Shown here in pieces: positions 45,745-57,896 of a stretch of 64,000 nt of DNA. Location of the stretch: positions 248,001 to 312,000 of the forward strand of contig CASHTG010000003.1 in NCBI GenBank assembly GCA_949357655.1, written 5' to 3'. Made by a program: the position numbers and the translations under genes. The first letter of the stretch is position 1; each line of letters opens with the position of its first letter. The notes below the pieces were generated by a model that was not told the DNA's origin, searched no databases, and saw only the letters and a program-made list of their open reading frames with translations. Origin of the DNA: Parascedosporium putredinis. Taxonomy: Eukaryota; Ascomycota; Sordariomycetes; Microascales; Microascaceae.

Positions 45745-48700
45745 AATAGGGGATCTAGGAATGAAAAAGGGCAAATGATTAGCAGCAAGGAGAGAGGGCG
45801 GGGTGAGATTTCAAGCTGAGAGTCGGAGGGAGAGAGGACCGGCAGGGCTGAGACGGGATGGTAGGGTTGGCGGGGACTTGCAGGCAGCATTGAAACAATT
45901 GCACATGCAAGTGATATCTGATGGTGGGGTTGGACACAAAAACGCAAGGCGGCCAAGGGAGAGACGGAGACAAAGCACGAAGAAAATTAAGGCGATAAGG
46001 CGGAATCAAACAAAGAAGACTAGGTCAAAGCTCCAGAGAGGACAAAGAAAAAAGACAAAGGGTGAGAGAGAGACAGAGACAAACAAACAAAGAAGCTGTG
46101 TGATACACGTACCGTGTGAGAGCGTCATAGTCGAGAATGGTATGTGAGTCGAAAGAGTACCTATTCGACCTTGAGGGCTCCTGTGCGTCGCGAGGGACGG
46201 CGAGGTTCCCTGCGCTTTTATTCCTAGGAATGGAGGGGGCGAGCGAGAGCTTGGGGGCCTTTGCGCGGTGTCCCGTGTTGGTAGGTTGTCCGGAGCCTGG
46301 ATGGCGGCCTCATGTCAGCTTTCATAGACAAGCAAGAAACACACATATTGACATGGAAGGGAACATGGGAGAAGCAAAGCCACCCTGCATCCTCGGGAGG
46401 TTAAGCCAGGGTCAAGGGAGAAAAGCTGACGCACCATTATTGCTATCTTGGCCCTCCGACTCCACCATAATTGGACGCAGGGCCGATTGGGGTGCCTGGA
46501 TTTTTGATTCTCGAAAGACAAAGTGATAGGAGGCCCGGCTACCTCACAAAGGGAAGGGGGAGGGGGTAAAGGAGAGCACGGGGGAGCTGGTTGTCGTTCA
46601 AGCCAGCCCTCTCTTTGATACGATGGCGGAGGCGAAGTGGCTGGGCTCTTGGAAGGGGGAGGGGTTTCGGAGCGCCGGCGAACCAGAATGCTTGCAACGA
46701 TGATGGCGTAGTAGGAATGCTATTCGTCGAGGTTCGGAAGGAGGCACTCGGCTGACGCCGTCGCTGTAGGTAAGGCTAGGTTGCGTTTGTCAAAAATAGG
46801 AATTCTTTGTGCGTCCTGAGGCCGTGGATGACTCGGGATTTGAGGGTAGGAATCGTCTAGGTGGAGGTGCTGAGGGTGAGGAAAAATGAGGTGGGGGGTG
46901 GGATGGAAGACAGGCAAGGCAGTGGGTGCGTCACCGTGCTTGCTTCTGATCTCGAGCTCGTATATGGCGGGCCCTTGTCCGTTGAAGCTTTGGGGGTGGT
47001 CTCAAAGAAAGAGAAAAAAAAAGAGCTCGTCGCAGTAGCGGGCGTGGTTTTTCGGGGTAGCTGCGTGTCACACTTGCAAGAGCTGGACAATGCTTGGTTC
47101 CCCCTCTTCTGGAGCTTGAGGAGCTTGAGGAGTAATGCCAGTGGTATGATGGCTTGGTGTTCTAGGCGGGCGGGAGAGGAGAGGAGGTGGAAGAAAAAAA
47201 GACGAGCCTGGATCAGAGGTGGGGGAATTTGGAGGTGGGCGTGATGTTGGCGAATTCAGGTTCGGACCCGTTGGAAGGGTCTTGGGAGATGGATTCAATA
47301 TTCCCAGTGATAATTCCTGACGCAATGAAACCAGCAATCACCGGGCGCCGGGGGTTCGAGAGAAGAGCTCCACAATCCAGGAAGTCGCTGTATTAATAAG
47401 GCACCGCAGACTTGGCAACAAGCGCCCGTGATTCCAGGTGCTGAAAACTCGGCAGCTCCAACGCTTTCGTACCGAGGAGGGCGGAAATAGAGCGTAGACA
47501 GGCAACACTTGGAAATGGAAAAAGAAAGAAAATGAAGAAGAGAGCAGGATAGGCGAGGCAATGAAAAAATAGAGTATAGATTTGGTTTAGGTGGTGACTC
47601 GAATTAATGAGGAATCCTGTGGAAGCAAAGACGCAGGCAAAGGTTGGAGCTCGGTTTGGACGCACGCAAACGAAGGCAGGGCGCCAATCTCTCCAAAAAG
47701 CTCAAGAGGATGGTAGAGAGAGCAAGATTGAGGAACACTGAGAGAGAGGAATTGTAGCTTCCTGGAAAAGGTCGTCGAGCTTGAAGCAAGATAAAACACT
47801 GGCGGGTCCTGGTGCGATTTTGAGAACCGACAGAAGAAGAAAAAGGCCTGGAAGATAAGGGAGGAACACGCATGAACCGAGCAGACGAAAAGAGGTTGGA
47901 AACAGGATCACAAGACAAAGGAGGGGAGTTTCTGACGGGTTATCCTGGAGCCGCGATGCTGATGGGATGGGTACCGTCAAATGCGGATCAAAGAACCAAA
48001 CAAGCTCCTCCTTGGAATGACGGCAGCTCGAGGAGAGAAGTGAGGGTGGGACGGGGCATTGTTATTTTTTTCTTCTTCTTCTTCTTCTTCTCCCTTTTGT
48101 CAATATTACACTACATCCGACGTATGGATCCATGCGTTGCTACTGCTTCTTGCTTGTGCAAGTTTCCCGAATTGGGTGGATCTGCTTGCCACTATCTCAG
48201 CCAGCAGAAACAGGAACCATGATCTTATTGCCTATCTGGTTGAGCTAGACTCACTCCTCAACCGGAACAAGCCGCCCCGTTCTCGACGGAAAGAGAGAGA
48301 AAGAAGGCAATAAAAAACAAAAGCCAAGGGGAAAAAAGAAAAAGGTTAAACCTCTATGGACCTGAACGACTTGGAACAACCAGCTCTGTACCTTTTTTAT
48401 GTCACAAACCACCACTTCAAGCGTCCACGGAACATGTCGCATGTTGCGGGAGGCCATGCTTTTGTTTCCCCCTCGCCCTTTTTCATCACTCTCTCCCGTC
48501 CTGGTTGGACAGGGGATATCTCTTTAGGAGACGCTCAGTGTCTCAACTGATCGCCATGGGGTAATTGCACTGATCTCTGTAGGTGCTAGAAGATGTACAG
48601 AGAGTCATCGGGGAGAGGTGTCATGAATGCCTCCAATATTCAAAGTCTGGTGGCTCCAGATTGACTCGGCCCGTTTTCGACCTGAAGCTTTGCTCATCCC

Positions 48701-50630
48701 ACTCCCTCACTTCCACGCTTCATGCCCACTATTCATGTCATGGGTCAGTTGAGTCGGCACCTTTTTTCTTTTCCGCCCTCTCCCATCAGCTACGTAATAG
48801 CCTTTTTAATCGCTGTGAAGGGCGGCGATGGGGAAGGTCCAGCCCTCCAACACCTCCACTTCTCGACATCCCGTTCTCCTCCCCCAACCATCGAAAGCCG
48901 ACAAGTAATTCTCGACGAATGCATCCACCCCACGAATTACGACATAGTGCCTGAGGGAACTGAAGTCTAGCTGCTCGAGCAAGAAAGGCCCAGTAGGCAA
49001 GGATAGAAGAAACCCCCAATGCTAACTTTCACGTGATGGCCAGGTGTCTATTCGTGGAGCTCGCTCTATGATCCCACTCCTGCACTCTTCGGCCTGCAAT
49101 CAAAATGCAGGCAGCCCCACACAGCTCGACATCATGTTTGAAGATCAAGATCATCGGGACAGACCGAACCCCCTCCCTCGTTTCCGTCCGCCATGTATCC
49201 ATTGTGTGTCGAACTTGCGCCCGCTCCGAGTTGAACCGCCCCGCGTTGCATAAAAAAGGACGAGTTTGGGAGAAGAGAGAAAGAAGGTTAAATAAAACGG
49301 AGGAACATAAAAAACAGACTATAGGTTAGAAACTACCCATACCCATACCTTGCTCCCCGAGAAAAGCGCGACCAGTATGCCGGGATCATGCTCGTTCCTC
49401 TAGCCCCACCAAGGTCGGCCAAAGACAACGAAACCAGCCGAGATGGAAGGGCCTCGCATTGCGCCCTACCGGTTACCATACATACCTATCGACCGACAGC
49501 CCAATTCTTCGCCGGAGACAAGCCGTTAGATTGACTTGGTCTTTCTTTAATGTTCTAGGAAGAAAAAGAAAGAATGGATGGAGAAAAACCAAGAACTCGG
49601 GGCGCACCGCTTCCAATCTCCAGGCCGGCACCGACACCGACATCCCTCCAGCGCCTCGTTTTCGCCCTCAACACACATCAAACTCGAGGTTCGGGATTAC
49701 ATGTGCTCTTCACCCAGCGGGGCGGGTCGTTTAACACTTCTTTGCGGTATTGTTTTCTTCACCATCTCTTCTTTCTCGAAGTATAACCCCTCTTGGTTCC
49801 CTCTCGGCAAGAGTAGCAGGCAGGCTCTCCAGCGCGCGAAGACGGCATGTTCCCATTAGCCAGCTTACATAGATGTCTTGAGACGACTGTGACCGCTTAT
49901 CAGACAATAGATTGATCTGATAGCTCTCCGCTTTTGTCCGCCCGGCCGTAAGCCCCATCCCGTTCGCGGACACGGACAGATGAGACGGGGGCTGGCGTAT
50001 CTCTTTCCTTCCCCTTCCCCTGGTTTTGTTTTCATCCTAGCCCTTCTCTGTGTTTTCCCGAGTTCGAAGAGTCGAGTTTTGGCTCATCTCAGCTCATACC
50101 TCTCTTGCGCTTGTGCGTTTAGCTCCTCACAATCATTACTACTCTATCAACGCCCCGGCCACATTTCCGGGACTCTGCTCTTGGTATCAGAATGGCGACG
50201 GGAGTTGATCCCACCTAACTGTGTGATTATCATTTCCTCTCATCGCAAAGCCCCTAGTCTCTCATCCTCTACAAAAGCAAGCCATCTCGCGCCCCCAACG
50301 AGAGCTCGCCGTGAAGGGGATGCCGCGTGAAGCAAGTGAGTCGCATGCGCGATCGCGACACCCACCTCTCCCTCAGGCGTTAGCCCCTTGTAATGAGATT
50401 TTAAAGCCCACGGGGTTTCTTTTTTTCTTCCCGTCCCTTTCACTTGCTGACTCTCCTTGCCTCCCCCTCATTCGGTTGGCGTCCGGATGACTAGCTAGGT
50501 CTTCCCGATGTGGCGTCCCAAGCCAGCCAAGGGCCAATATGATGCCGTACCAGCTCGACGGCGGTGGGACGGCGGCCATATTTCGTGACCGCCAGCCACA
50601 TCGCATCACGCTCTTGTCCGCCTATCTCAC

Positions 50631-50658
50631 TCACACACACACACACACACACACACAC
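50631..50658. repeat. CA microsatellite
   Basis: Fourteen CA/AC units in non-coding sequence, followed by a short CT tract. Confidence 0.9.
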
Positions 50659-51015
50659 GCGCACTCTCTCTCTCCCTTTAGGCGACCGGGGCGCCACGGG
50701 GCTGGCCGCAGCTCCGGGCGCCCCCAATCAGTCATAAGGCGCATTCTCTCCCTACAGCGAAAGGGGAACATGACACCGCGCGTGTGAGCGCATCACAACG
50801 CTCCCTCCCCTCCCTACTTTTGTTTGTTACAACAGCCCGCATATCCGTTCACCGGGCTTCTAAGGCGAGAATCGAAAGGGCGGTAACCTGCACCGGCAGC
50901 CACACCGGGTAAGTGGGTTGGTGCGACCAATGGATCTACCTATCCTACAAACCAATGGAGGAGATGGTATGTAAGCGAGCTGAGTGAAAAGAAAGATGAG
51001 GACGAGCAGAAAGAG

Positions 51016-51043
51016 GATGATGATGATGATGATGATGATGATG
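51016..51043. repeat. GAT trinucleotide repeat
   Basis: About nine GAT/ATG triplets in non-coding sequence. Confidence 0.9.
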
Positions 51044-51712
51044 GACCCTCTCTGCGTCTCACCCCTCCCACATGCCCCGCCGATCTATGTAACTACTAGG
51101 ACACAGGGTGGGTGTATGTCATGCCAGATGATCTCTCTCTCTCTGGACAGACCACGACCACCCGCCACAACCGCAAAGGGTGTCCATATCCCCGATCACC
51201 CGAAACGGAGATATCTCGAACCTGGGGTTATATGAGTAAGATGCATTCCGAGAAACTCCCAGATACTCTAGAACGCCTAGTCTATGACGTGAGAAAAGAC
51301 GATCACGAGGCCCTGCGGAAGCATTAGGAAAGAAACTCTCTTCTCCATATGTCCCCGCTTACGTAGACACATCCAGCCCTCAGAACCCTGTTTTATTTCA
51401 TCTTTTGGAGGGGAGTCCTAAAAATAAACATTCTTCGGGTTTTGTTCGGGCTCCTCGAGAGAGCGCTTTGCTCCAACTACGATGATAAACATTTGGAAAT
51501 TGACGTGTCGTGCAAGCGTTAAAGTTTTCTCGCCGCTGTCAGAGAATTCGCCCCGTGGAGACGAATGGGGCTGAAAAAGAGCTCCGGAAGGCCGGCCACC
51601 GGCGAGAAATGGAAAAGGAAGGTTACAGTCAACTGCAGAGGTAGAAGCTGAAGTGAAGTCTGGAGGAACCAAAAAAGCCGCACAGATGTCGGCTCCAGGT
51701 TTTCCCCCTCTT

Positions 51713-51741
51713 TCTTAGCACGCTTTTCTTAGCACGCTTTT
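51713..51741. repeat. tandem 14-15 bp duplication CTTAGCACGCTTTT
   Basis: Two adjacent near-identical copies of TTCTTAGCACGCTTTT. A related TTTAGCACGCATTTT occurs alone at about 52,920. Confidence 0.75.
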
Positions 51742-54712
51742 TGCAAAGGGCTCTTGTGCACCCCGGAAACGGGCCCAGACGCCAGCGCTGATAATACTGG
51801 GCAAGATCTTTTCACTCTGATACTAGCACCACATCGACCGCTTTTTTCAACCTCGCTGATCCATGTCCGGACGATGTGCCGGCGATGGAGCATTGAGAAG
51901 CGAAAATGCGGGGTACCCTGGTTGGCGGCTTACGGACGGACTATTCCTTGAGTAGCGCATTCCTCCAGTAAGTTCGATATTCCCTATTTCTTCCACCCAC
52001 AAGGTGAAGAGGGTAAAAGAGGCATGGGAAGTTAAGAAAAGAAGAGAAAAAAATTGGGTTGTTCGCGGCAAGGGCGACGGGTAAAGTTCAAACTAGAAGG
52101 TTGGAAACAATCTAGAGTGAGAAGAAGAAGGTAAAATACACTTGAATCGGCCATGAGTCGGTGGCTTGCTGGCCGGGACCCAAAAGTGTAAGCCAGGAAC
52201 CTCGGAAAAACAGAATAAAAGACTCAACACATTGAGCATAAGTCAACATTGAAGGCGTCCCGTGCATCAGTGGCAACAAGGTGTCAGTGTCGCCAGTGCG
52301 GACAAGCACCAGCAGAATTGGGGGCCAAAGAAAAAAGATACCTCAATGCTCTTGCCTTCTCGTCGAGATACCCCGCCATTCACAAGGGCGACATTTCCCC
52401 ACTTGTACTCCTGGCGCCCGCCAGTCTGGGACAGCAGGCTCGACAAAGCCGAAGCGGCTCGCCTCTCGCAATTCCCGTTCGGCCACTTGGCGGAACGGGG
52501 GAACCATCCAAGCGAAACGCTCGACCGTGGCACCGTGAGGCGTCTTCTGCCGAGCCATGTCGCTTGCGTTCGTCTCAGATGCCCACCGGACGATCTGGGT
52601 AACTCTGATCGCCTCGGATCTAGAAGGATATCCTGTGCATGTCTACGCGCTTCTCTGCTCCCCTTCTACGCACGAGAACCTTTTGTGTTTCCTCGCCCTA
52701 GACGATGGCGCCTAACTCTGAGAGAAAAAAACGCTCGTCTGGGCAATTTTGGTGAGTTGTCAAAGCATGCCAGCACCTTTGTCGCTCCCTCCATGGATGG
52801 AGCAGCGGTTCCGTGTGTCGCCTCCTGCCCCCAACAAATAATCCTACCTTGTTCGTGTCGTTCACACCGCCCTCGCTTCGCCTCGAGGAGCAGCCGAGTC
52901 AAGCCAGGTGCTCTTTCTCTTTAGCACGCATTTTGAGAGGTTAAAAATGGTCCCTCGGCGGAAACAAAATTGGGGCGGAGCTGGAACTGAATGGGTCAAC
53001 CACCGCCTATTATTTGCTATTCAGGGGCGCGGGTGGGTTCTTGTAGCCCCGTGGCGCTCTTTGGCTTGCTTCTGGCGCCCCGCTAACAGCCAGTTGGTGT
53101 CGTTGGTGTCCGGAGGCGCAACAGCATAGGGGAAGAAACCAAGGACAAGAAAGAAAAGAAGTGGAAAAAAAAAAAGAAAAAGAAAGAAACCTTGGTCCTT
53201 TGAAGGATACAGTATGGAATGCGGATCTAGATTCTGGAAACTGGAGGCCCGGCCAGTCCGGCCATGCCTCCAAGGGCTCCAAGGGCTCCCCCATTTAACC
53301 CCTTTCGGCACAAGCATACCTTAACACTCACTACGGGTCCCCAACCTTTGTTTTTCGCGTGCTTCATAGTTCCCGGTCGGGGAGGACTTTGGTTGAGCCA
53401 TTTTCTGGCAAACTTCTTCCTTCGATGCGCTGTCCCTTGACTAAGAGGACTACTAAATGATGTGAGAGGGGGAAGAGCCTGGAGCGAGGGAGGTTGGTGA
53501 TCCGGCCGGTTTGCGCGGGCCGGCAAGGAACACTCATGCTTGTACCACCGCACGGTATCATTCATTCCCGAGTGGGCAATGGAAGCTCTCTCGCGGTGCA
53601 GCCATGAGACGACTCGAGCCGTTGAATGCCCTCCCCTTTTTTGGGATGTGCAGCGATTTCGAGAGAAGCGATGCAGCTTGGCGCGACCGGGGTCCTTCCC
53701 TCGCACGAGCAGGCCATCAAAGCAATCAGAAGCCAGACATAGAGACTTGATGTATGCACTATGCAAGGCGATAAGGTAGACATACTTGGTGGGGGTGAGG
53801 ATGGTGGTGTCGTTAGGTCCACATGCTGGCAGAGCGAGGGAATGACCCTTAGGCATGACACGGAGATTCAGAACCAGAGAGAGGGATTCACGGCTACTGT
53901 TGCGATACGTCGAGTCAAGGTGGTGTGCTCTCTCTCTTCAAATGTTCCTTTCAAGAAGCCCACAACGAGGTTTACATGTCCCGGCCGAGACCCTTTGCAG
54001 GCCCCCTGAAGGGAAACGGATGAAGAGATCTATAGATGTCGACGAGAACCGCTCGCCGATCCAAGCCAAAGGAGGAAAAATAAATAGTAAGGGACCAAAT
54101 AAGGGTGGGAAAAAAGACTTCCCCTGTTGAGGCCCGGCGAAGATCTCCCTCGAATAGAGAGCGGAAAAGAGCACCCAAGGCGAAAGAAAAGGACGGGGAG
54201 ATGTATCTGTACCTACCATCTCAAGACAGGAGGCGACCTATTATCCTCTCGCGGGTTTATTCTTCCCTTTCCCCATCAACCACCCCCACATTTTTTGGCT
54301 GGCCGTTGAGGAATCAATAGTAGTACAGTGCTTGCAGCGCGGGCATACATGATACGAACGAGCTTGCTCCCGCGTTGGGTCATTCGACGCCAGCAAAAAG
54401 ATGAGGGTGGTCGCGAGCCTTGAGACGAGTCTCGTGTGACCCCCTTCTCCTCCTCTCAGCCTGCTTAGAGATGACCTTTCAACATGACCGAAACCCGGCA
54501 TCACATGTGTCGATTCGTCATTTCTTTTCCTTGCCATAAACAAGAAAAAAGTGTCCGTGGGACCCGAGACGATCAATAATGGTTGGAAAAAGGCGTCTCT
54601 ACCGCGAGCAGGCATGTGTGGTCCCTGGCAAGAAGCAATGGGGGCAAGTCGAATCCGTACGGAGTACTTGTCTGAACGGGGACCAGACGTTGATCTCGCA
54701 AGTCCCCATTCT

Positions 54713-54740
54713 TCTGGAAACGCAGGTCTGGAAACGCAGG
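54713..54740. repeat. perfect 14-bp tandem duplication
   Basis: TCTGGAAACGCAGG is present twice in direct succession at 54,713-54,726 and 54,727-54,740 in gene-free DNA. Confidence 0.85.
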
Positions 54741-55825
54741 ACCGGTGCCGGGGCTGGATCATGCGCTGACATGGCCGTGCGGGCTGCATTATCGATAACG
54801 AGATAGGCACGGTACCGCCACCACCCCTCACCTTGGGACCCGCCTTGCAACCGGCACGAGCAACGAGGCCCCTCTCCTCTCTCCGACGATTCGCCATATG
54901 TACCCGTACATTGCTCCGGGGGTGGAAGGGGAGGGATGGGATGGGGGCAAAACTGTACGGAGGGTTCTTCTGCATCTACCTTTGACGAGGCCCTCAAATT
55001 CTTCTATACGTCCCCCTTCCCCCATACGACAATTCGTCCGCTAGAGCGACCCTCCGGTCCTGCCTCAACTAGTCTAGACCCAACACATCTGAGGATCTAG
55101 AGCCCACCAACTCTGAACCTCCACCCACCCCTTCCCATCACCAGCACTTTGACACTTGACTCGAAGATGCCGATACCTCAAACTAGACGCCACGGCAGGT
55201 CGGAAAGTCAAAGCCTGGAAAAGGGGGCCTGACCCGGAGATCGTCCCCTTCTATACACTCTTCTAGCCAGAAAATACTTTTGTAACCCGCCACCCCCTTG
55301 CCCCGGCGCGTTCACAGCCAGTGTCCATATCGGTACACTTATTAGCCCCAAAAGAATTCGATACTCTCTGGTTCCGCAAAGACCCTGCGTTCCTGGACAC
55401 TGTTACCCCCTCTCCGAATAATAACCCCACCATCGCCTACCCTCCCCGAACACCGACTTTCGCTTACCCCCCCGCGAATCGTTCCTTCTGCGTTTTATTC
55501 CTTCCCTAACCCGGGATTCTTCTTGCTCTTGTTTTCCTTTTTTCTTTTTCCTCTTTCTTGAGCTGAGCTTTTTTTGTTTCTTCTCTCGCTGATAGCAACC
55601 ATATTCTTGCTTCTCATGAAACGGGCCGTTGTTTAAACAGTTTCGCGCCTCGGCAGCAGCCGCCCTTCCCTTCCACCCTGTACTCGCGCCACTCCTTCCT
55701 CTTATCTCTTTCACTCGGCCGTCCGACTAGACTCTCCCTTCCCCTCTCTTCTCTCTGACCACCACCTAGAGTTTCTGAGTCGTCTCACAAACAACAAGTC
55801 TCGAGACTTATAAGCCCATAGCAGC

Positions 55826-57896
55826 ATGGCGGATATGCGAGTAACCTCCGCCAACATGGCCGACATGCCGGTCGCGGCGCACCTGGAAGGCGGTGCCCCG
55901 CCCAAGATGAAGAACCGCCAACGGATCCTCCGCGGAATCCAGCGCATGTCCTCGTCGCCCGCGCTCACGCACCTCGGCCGCCCGAGAGCGTCCAGCGCCC
56001 CGTACAGCAACCGGGGTAGCTTTTCCTGCGTCAGCCTGGCCCCGAACATGGCGCCCCCGAGCCCCTACGCCAGCACATCGCCCTCCACCGTCGCCTCGTC
56101 GGCGGCTTCCACGGTGGGGACCCCTCGGGCCCGGGAACGCCCATGAGCGAAATCTCGTCCTGCGACGGACTCGACAGCCCTTTCATCGGCGTCCGCCGAG
56201 TCGACAGCCTTCGCTCGAAAGCACCCGTTTCGTCCACAACCTCGGCGCTACCGTCCGATCTCAAGTCCACGAGACACGATCGGATCGGCGCCAGGGCTCG
56301 CTCGGCTTCTCAACCGATGAAGGCGAGGAACGTTCATTTCTGGTCCGACATGCCCCACGAGCTCCGGATCCAAATATTTTCATACCTGGAGCCGAAAGAG
56401 CTGGTTCGTGTGTCGCGTGTCAGCAAGTCTTTCTATAAGACGAGCTTCGACGGCCAGCTCTGGACCGAGGTCGATGCGTCCGATTTCTACCACAGGATTC
56501 CCGCCGAGTCGCTCAGCAGGATCCTTTCGGCGACGGCACCCTTTATTAAGGACCTCAATCTTCGAGGCTGCGTGCAAGTCGAGCACCAGAGGCGTGCAGA
56601 GGTCCTCGCTTACTCTTGTAAGAATCTGGTCAACGTGAATCTCGAGGGATGCCGCAATATCCAACGCGACACCCTCCACGGCTTGCTCAATGGCAACCAG
56701 AAGCTCGAGCGCCTCAACTTGACAGGTTTGGCCGCAGCTACCAACGCTACCTGCGATATTATCGCGGAATCGTGCACCAACCTCGAGGTCCTCCAGGTCT
56801 CGTGGTGCAAGCAAATGGACGCCCAGGGCATCGCGGCTATCGTGAATGCTTGCCCGCGCCTTAGAGACGTGCGAGCCGCTGAGCTCAAGGGGTTTGATAG
56901 CATCGACGTTGCGGCTGCCTTTTTCGAAAGGAACACATTAGAGCGATTGGTCCTCAGTGGGTGCTCTGATATTACCGATGCGGCGCTGCAAACGATTGTC
57001 CACGGTGTGGATCCCGAGATCGACATCCTGACCGATCTTCCCGTCGTCTCCGCCAGGGCGCTAAGACACCTTGACCTCAGCCGGTGTGCGCAACTCACCG
57101 ACCGTGGAGTATCAGCTCTCGGCCCATTTGTCCCCAACTTAGAAGGCCTCCAAATCTCGGGCTGCACAAGCTTGACGGATTTGGCCCTTCAGCCCATCTT
57201 TGACCACGCCTCCCGATTGAGCCACCTCGAAATGGAGGACCTGAGCGAACTTACCAATACCCTCTTGTCGGAGCACCTTGCCAAGTCCGCGTGCGTTTCC
57301 CGATTGGAGCACATCTCGGTCGGGTACTGCGGCGGCCTAGGAGACGACGGCGTTTTGCCCCTCCTCAAGAACTGCACCAAGCTCAAGTCGGCCGATTTCA
57401 ACAACACCAGAATCAGCGATCTCGTGCTGGCCGAGGCGGCGGCCATGGTCAATGCGCGATCTCGGCGGACGACGGACCCCTACGAAGCGCCCAAGGCGAC
57501 GCTCCACATGGTGGTGTACGACTGCGAGAACATTTTGTGGACGGGCATCCGGGAAGTCCTCTTCCGCAACTCCCAGGTCCAGTTCAACGGGGGCCAGGGC
57601 GACCCCACCTTCCCCACAGAAATCATCAGCCTCAAGTGCTTCTACGGCTACCAGATGACGGTCGACGAGCACTCGAAGCGGGTTCTTCGGTGCGACCTCC
57701 CCGCCGCCGGCCGGCTCGAGCGGAAGTGGGCCGACTACATGCAGGCGAACGAGGAAGCTGGCGTGGGTGGTGCGGGTACCCGGCGCCGCAGGCGGAGAGC
57801 TAGGGAAACTCGATTGATCCACGCTGATGAGGAAGAGGGTGGGTATGGCCGGAGCAGCCGCCGAAGGGCGAGCACCTCCCCTGCACGGTCATGTAA
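55826..57896 (+). CDS. F-box/leucine-rich-repeat protein with C-terminal CTVM box (SCF adaptor)
   Basis: F-box/LRR proteins bring substrates to SCF (Skp1-cullin-F-box) ubiquitin ligases. The ATG at 55,826 (MADMRVTSANMADMPVAAHL) opens a disordered leader. A missing G at GGGG 56,116-56,119 separates it from the main frame; adding it gives STVGDPSGPGTPMSEISS. The F-box is VHFWSDMPHELRIQIFSYLE through LVRVSRVSKSFYKTSFDGQL (about 56,330-56,460). About ten LRRs follow, e.g. LVNVNLEGCRNIQ, LERLNLTGLA, LEVLQVSWCKQMD, LERLVLSGCSDIT and LRHLDLSRCAQLTDRGVSAL. The uncorrected frame runs on to 58,056 in unlikely sequence. Adding one C in CCCC 57,878-57,881 instead ends the protein at ...STSPCTVM with TAA at 57,894-57,896. 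CTVM fits a CaaX prenylation box, as known in FBXL2/FBXL20-type F-box proteins. Length is about 690 residues; there is no intron. Closest by architecture to Pof2/FBXL20-like proteins. Confidence 0.87.

Larger units (their letters stand above)
45745..55825. other. 10-kb gene-poor region
   Basis: No conserved gene was recognised on either strand. The first 450 nt probably hold the leader of the PAS kinase gene, with a donor-like GTACGT at about 46,113 on the minus strand. The last 300 nt (55,500-55,800) are strongly CT-rich on the plus strand, as expected for the promoter and leader of the F-box gene. In between are microsatellites (TTC near 48,068-48,090, CA at 50,631, GAT at 51,016) and short tandem duplications. 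Frames of 200-245 residues (52,262-52,924 and 54,241-54,975) show no domain and mixed composition. Confidence 0.5.

Noticed and set aside
52262..52924. 220-residue plus-strand frame
   Set aside because: It overlaps several other frames on both strands and has no domain or conserved motif.
54241..54975. 244-residue minus-strand frame starting MQKNPPYSF
   Set aside because: No recognisable family, mixed composition, overlapping plus-strand frames and no splice or promoter context.
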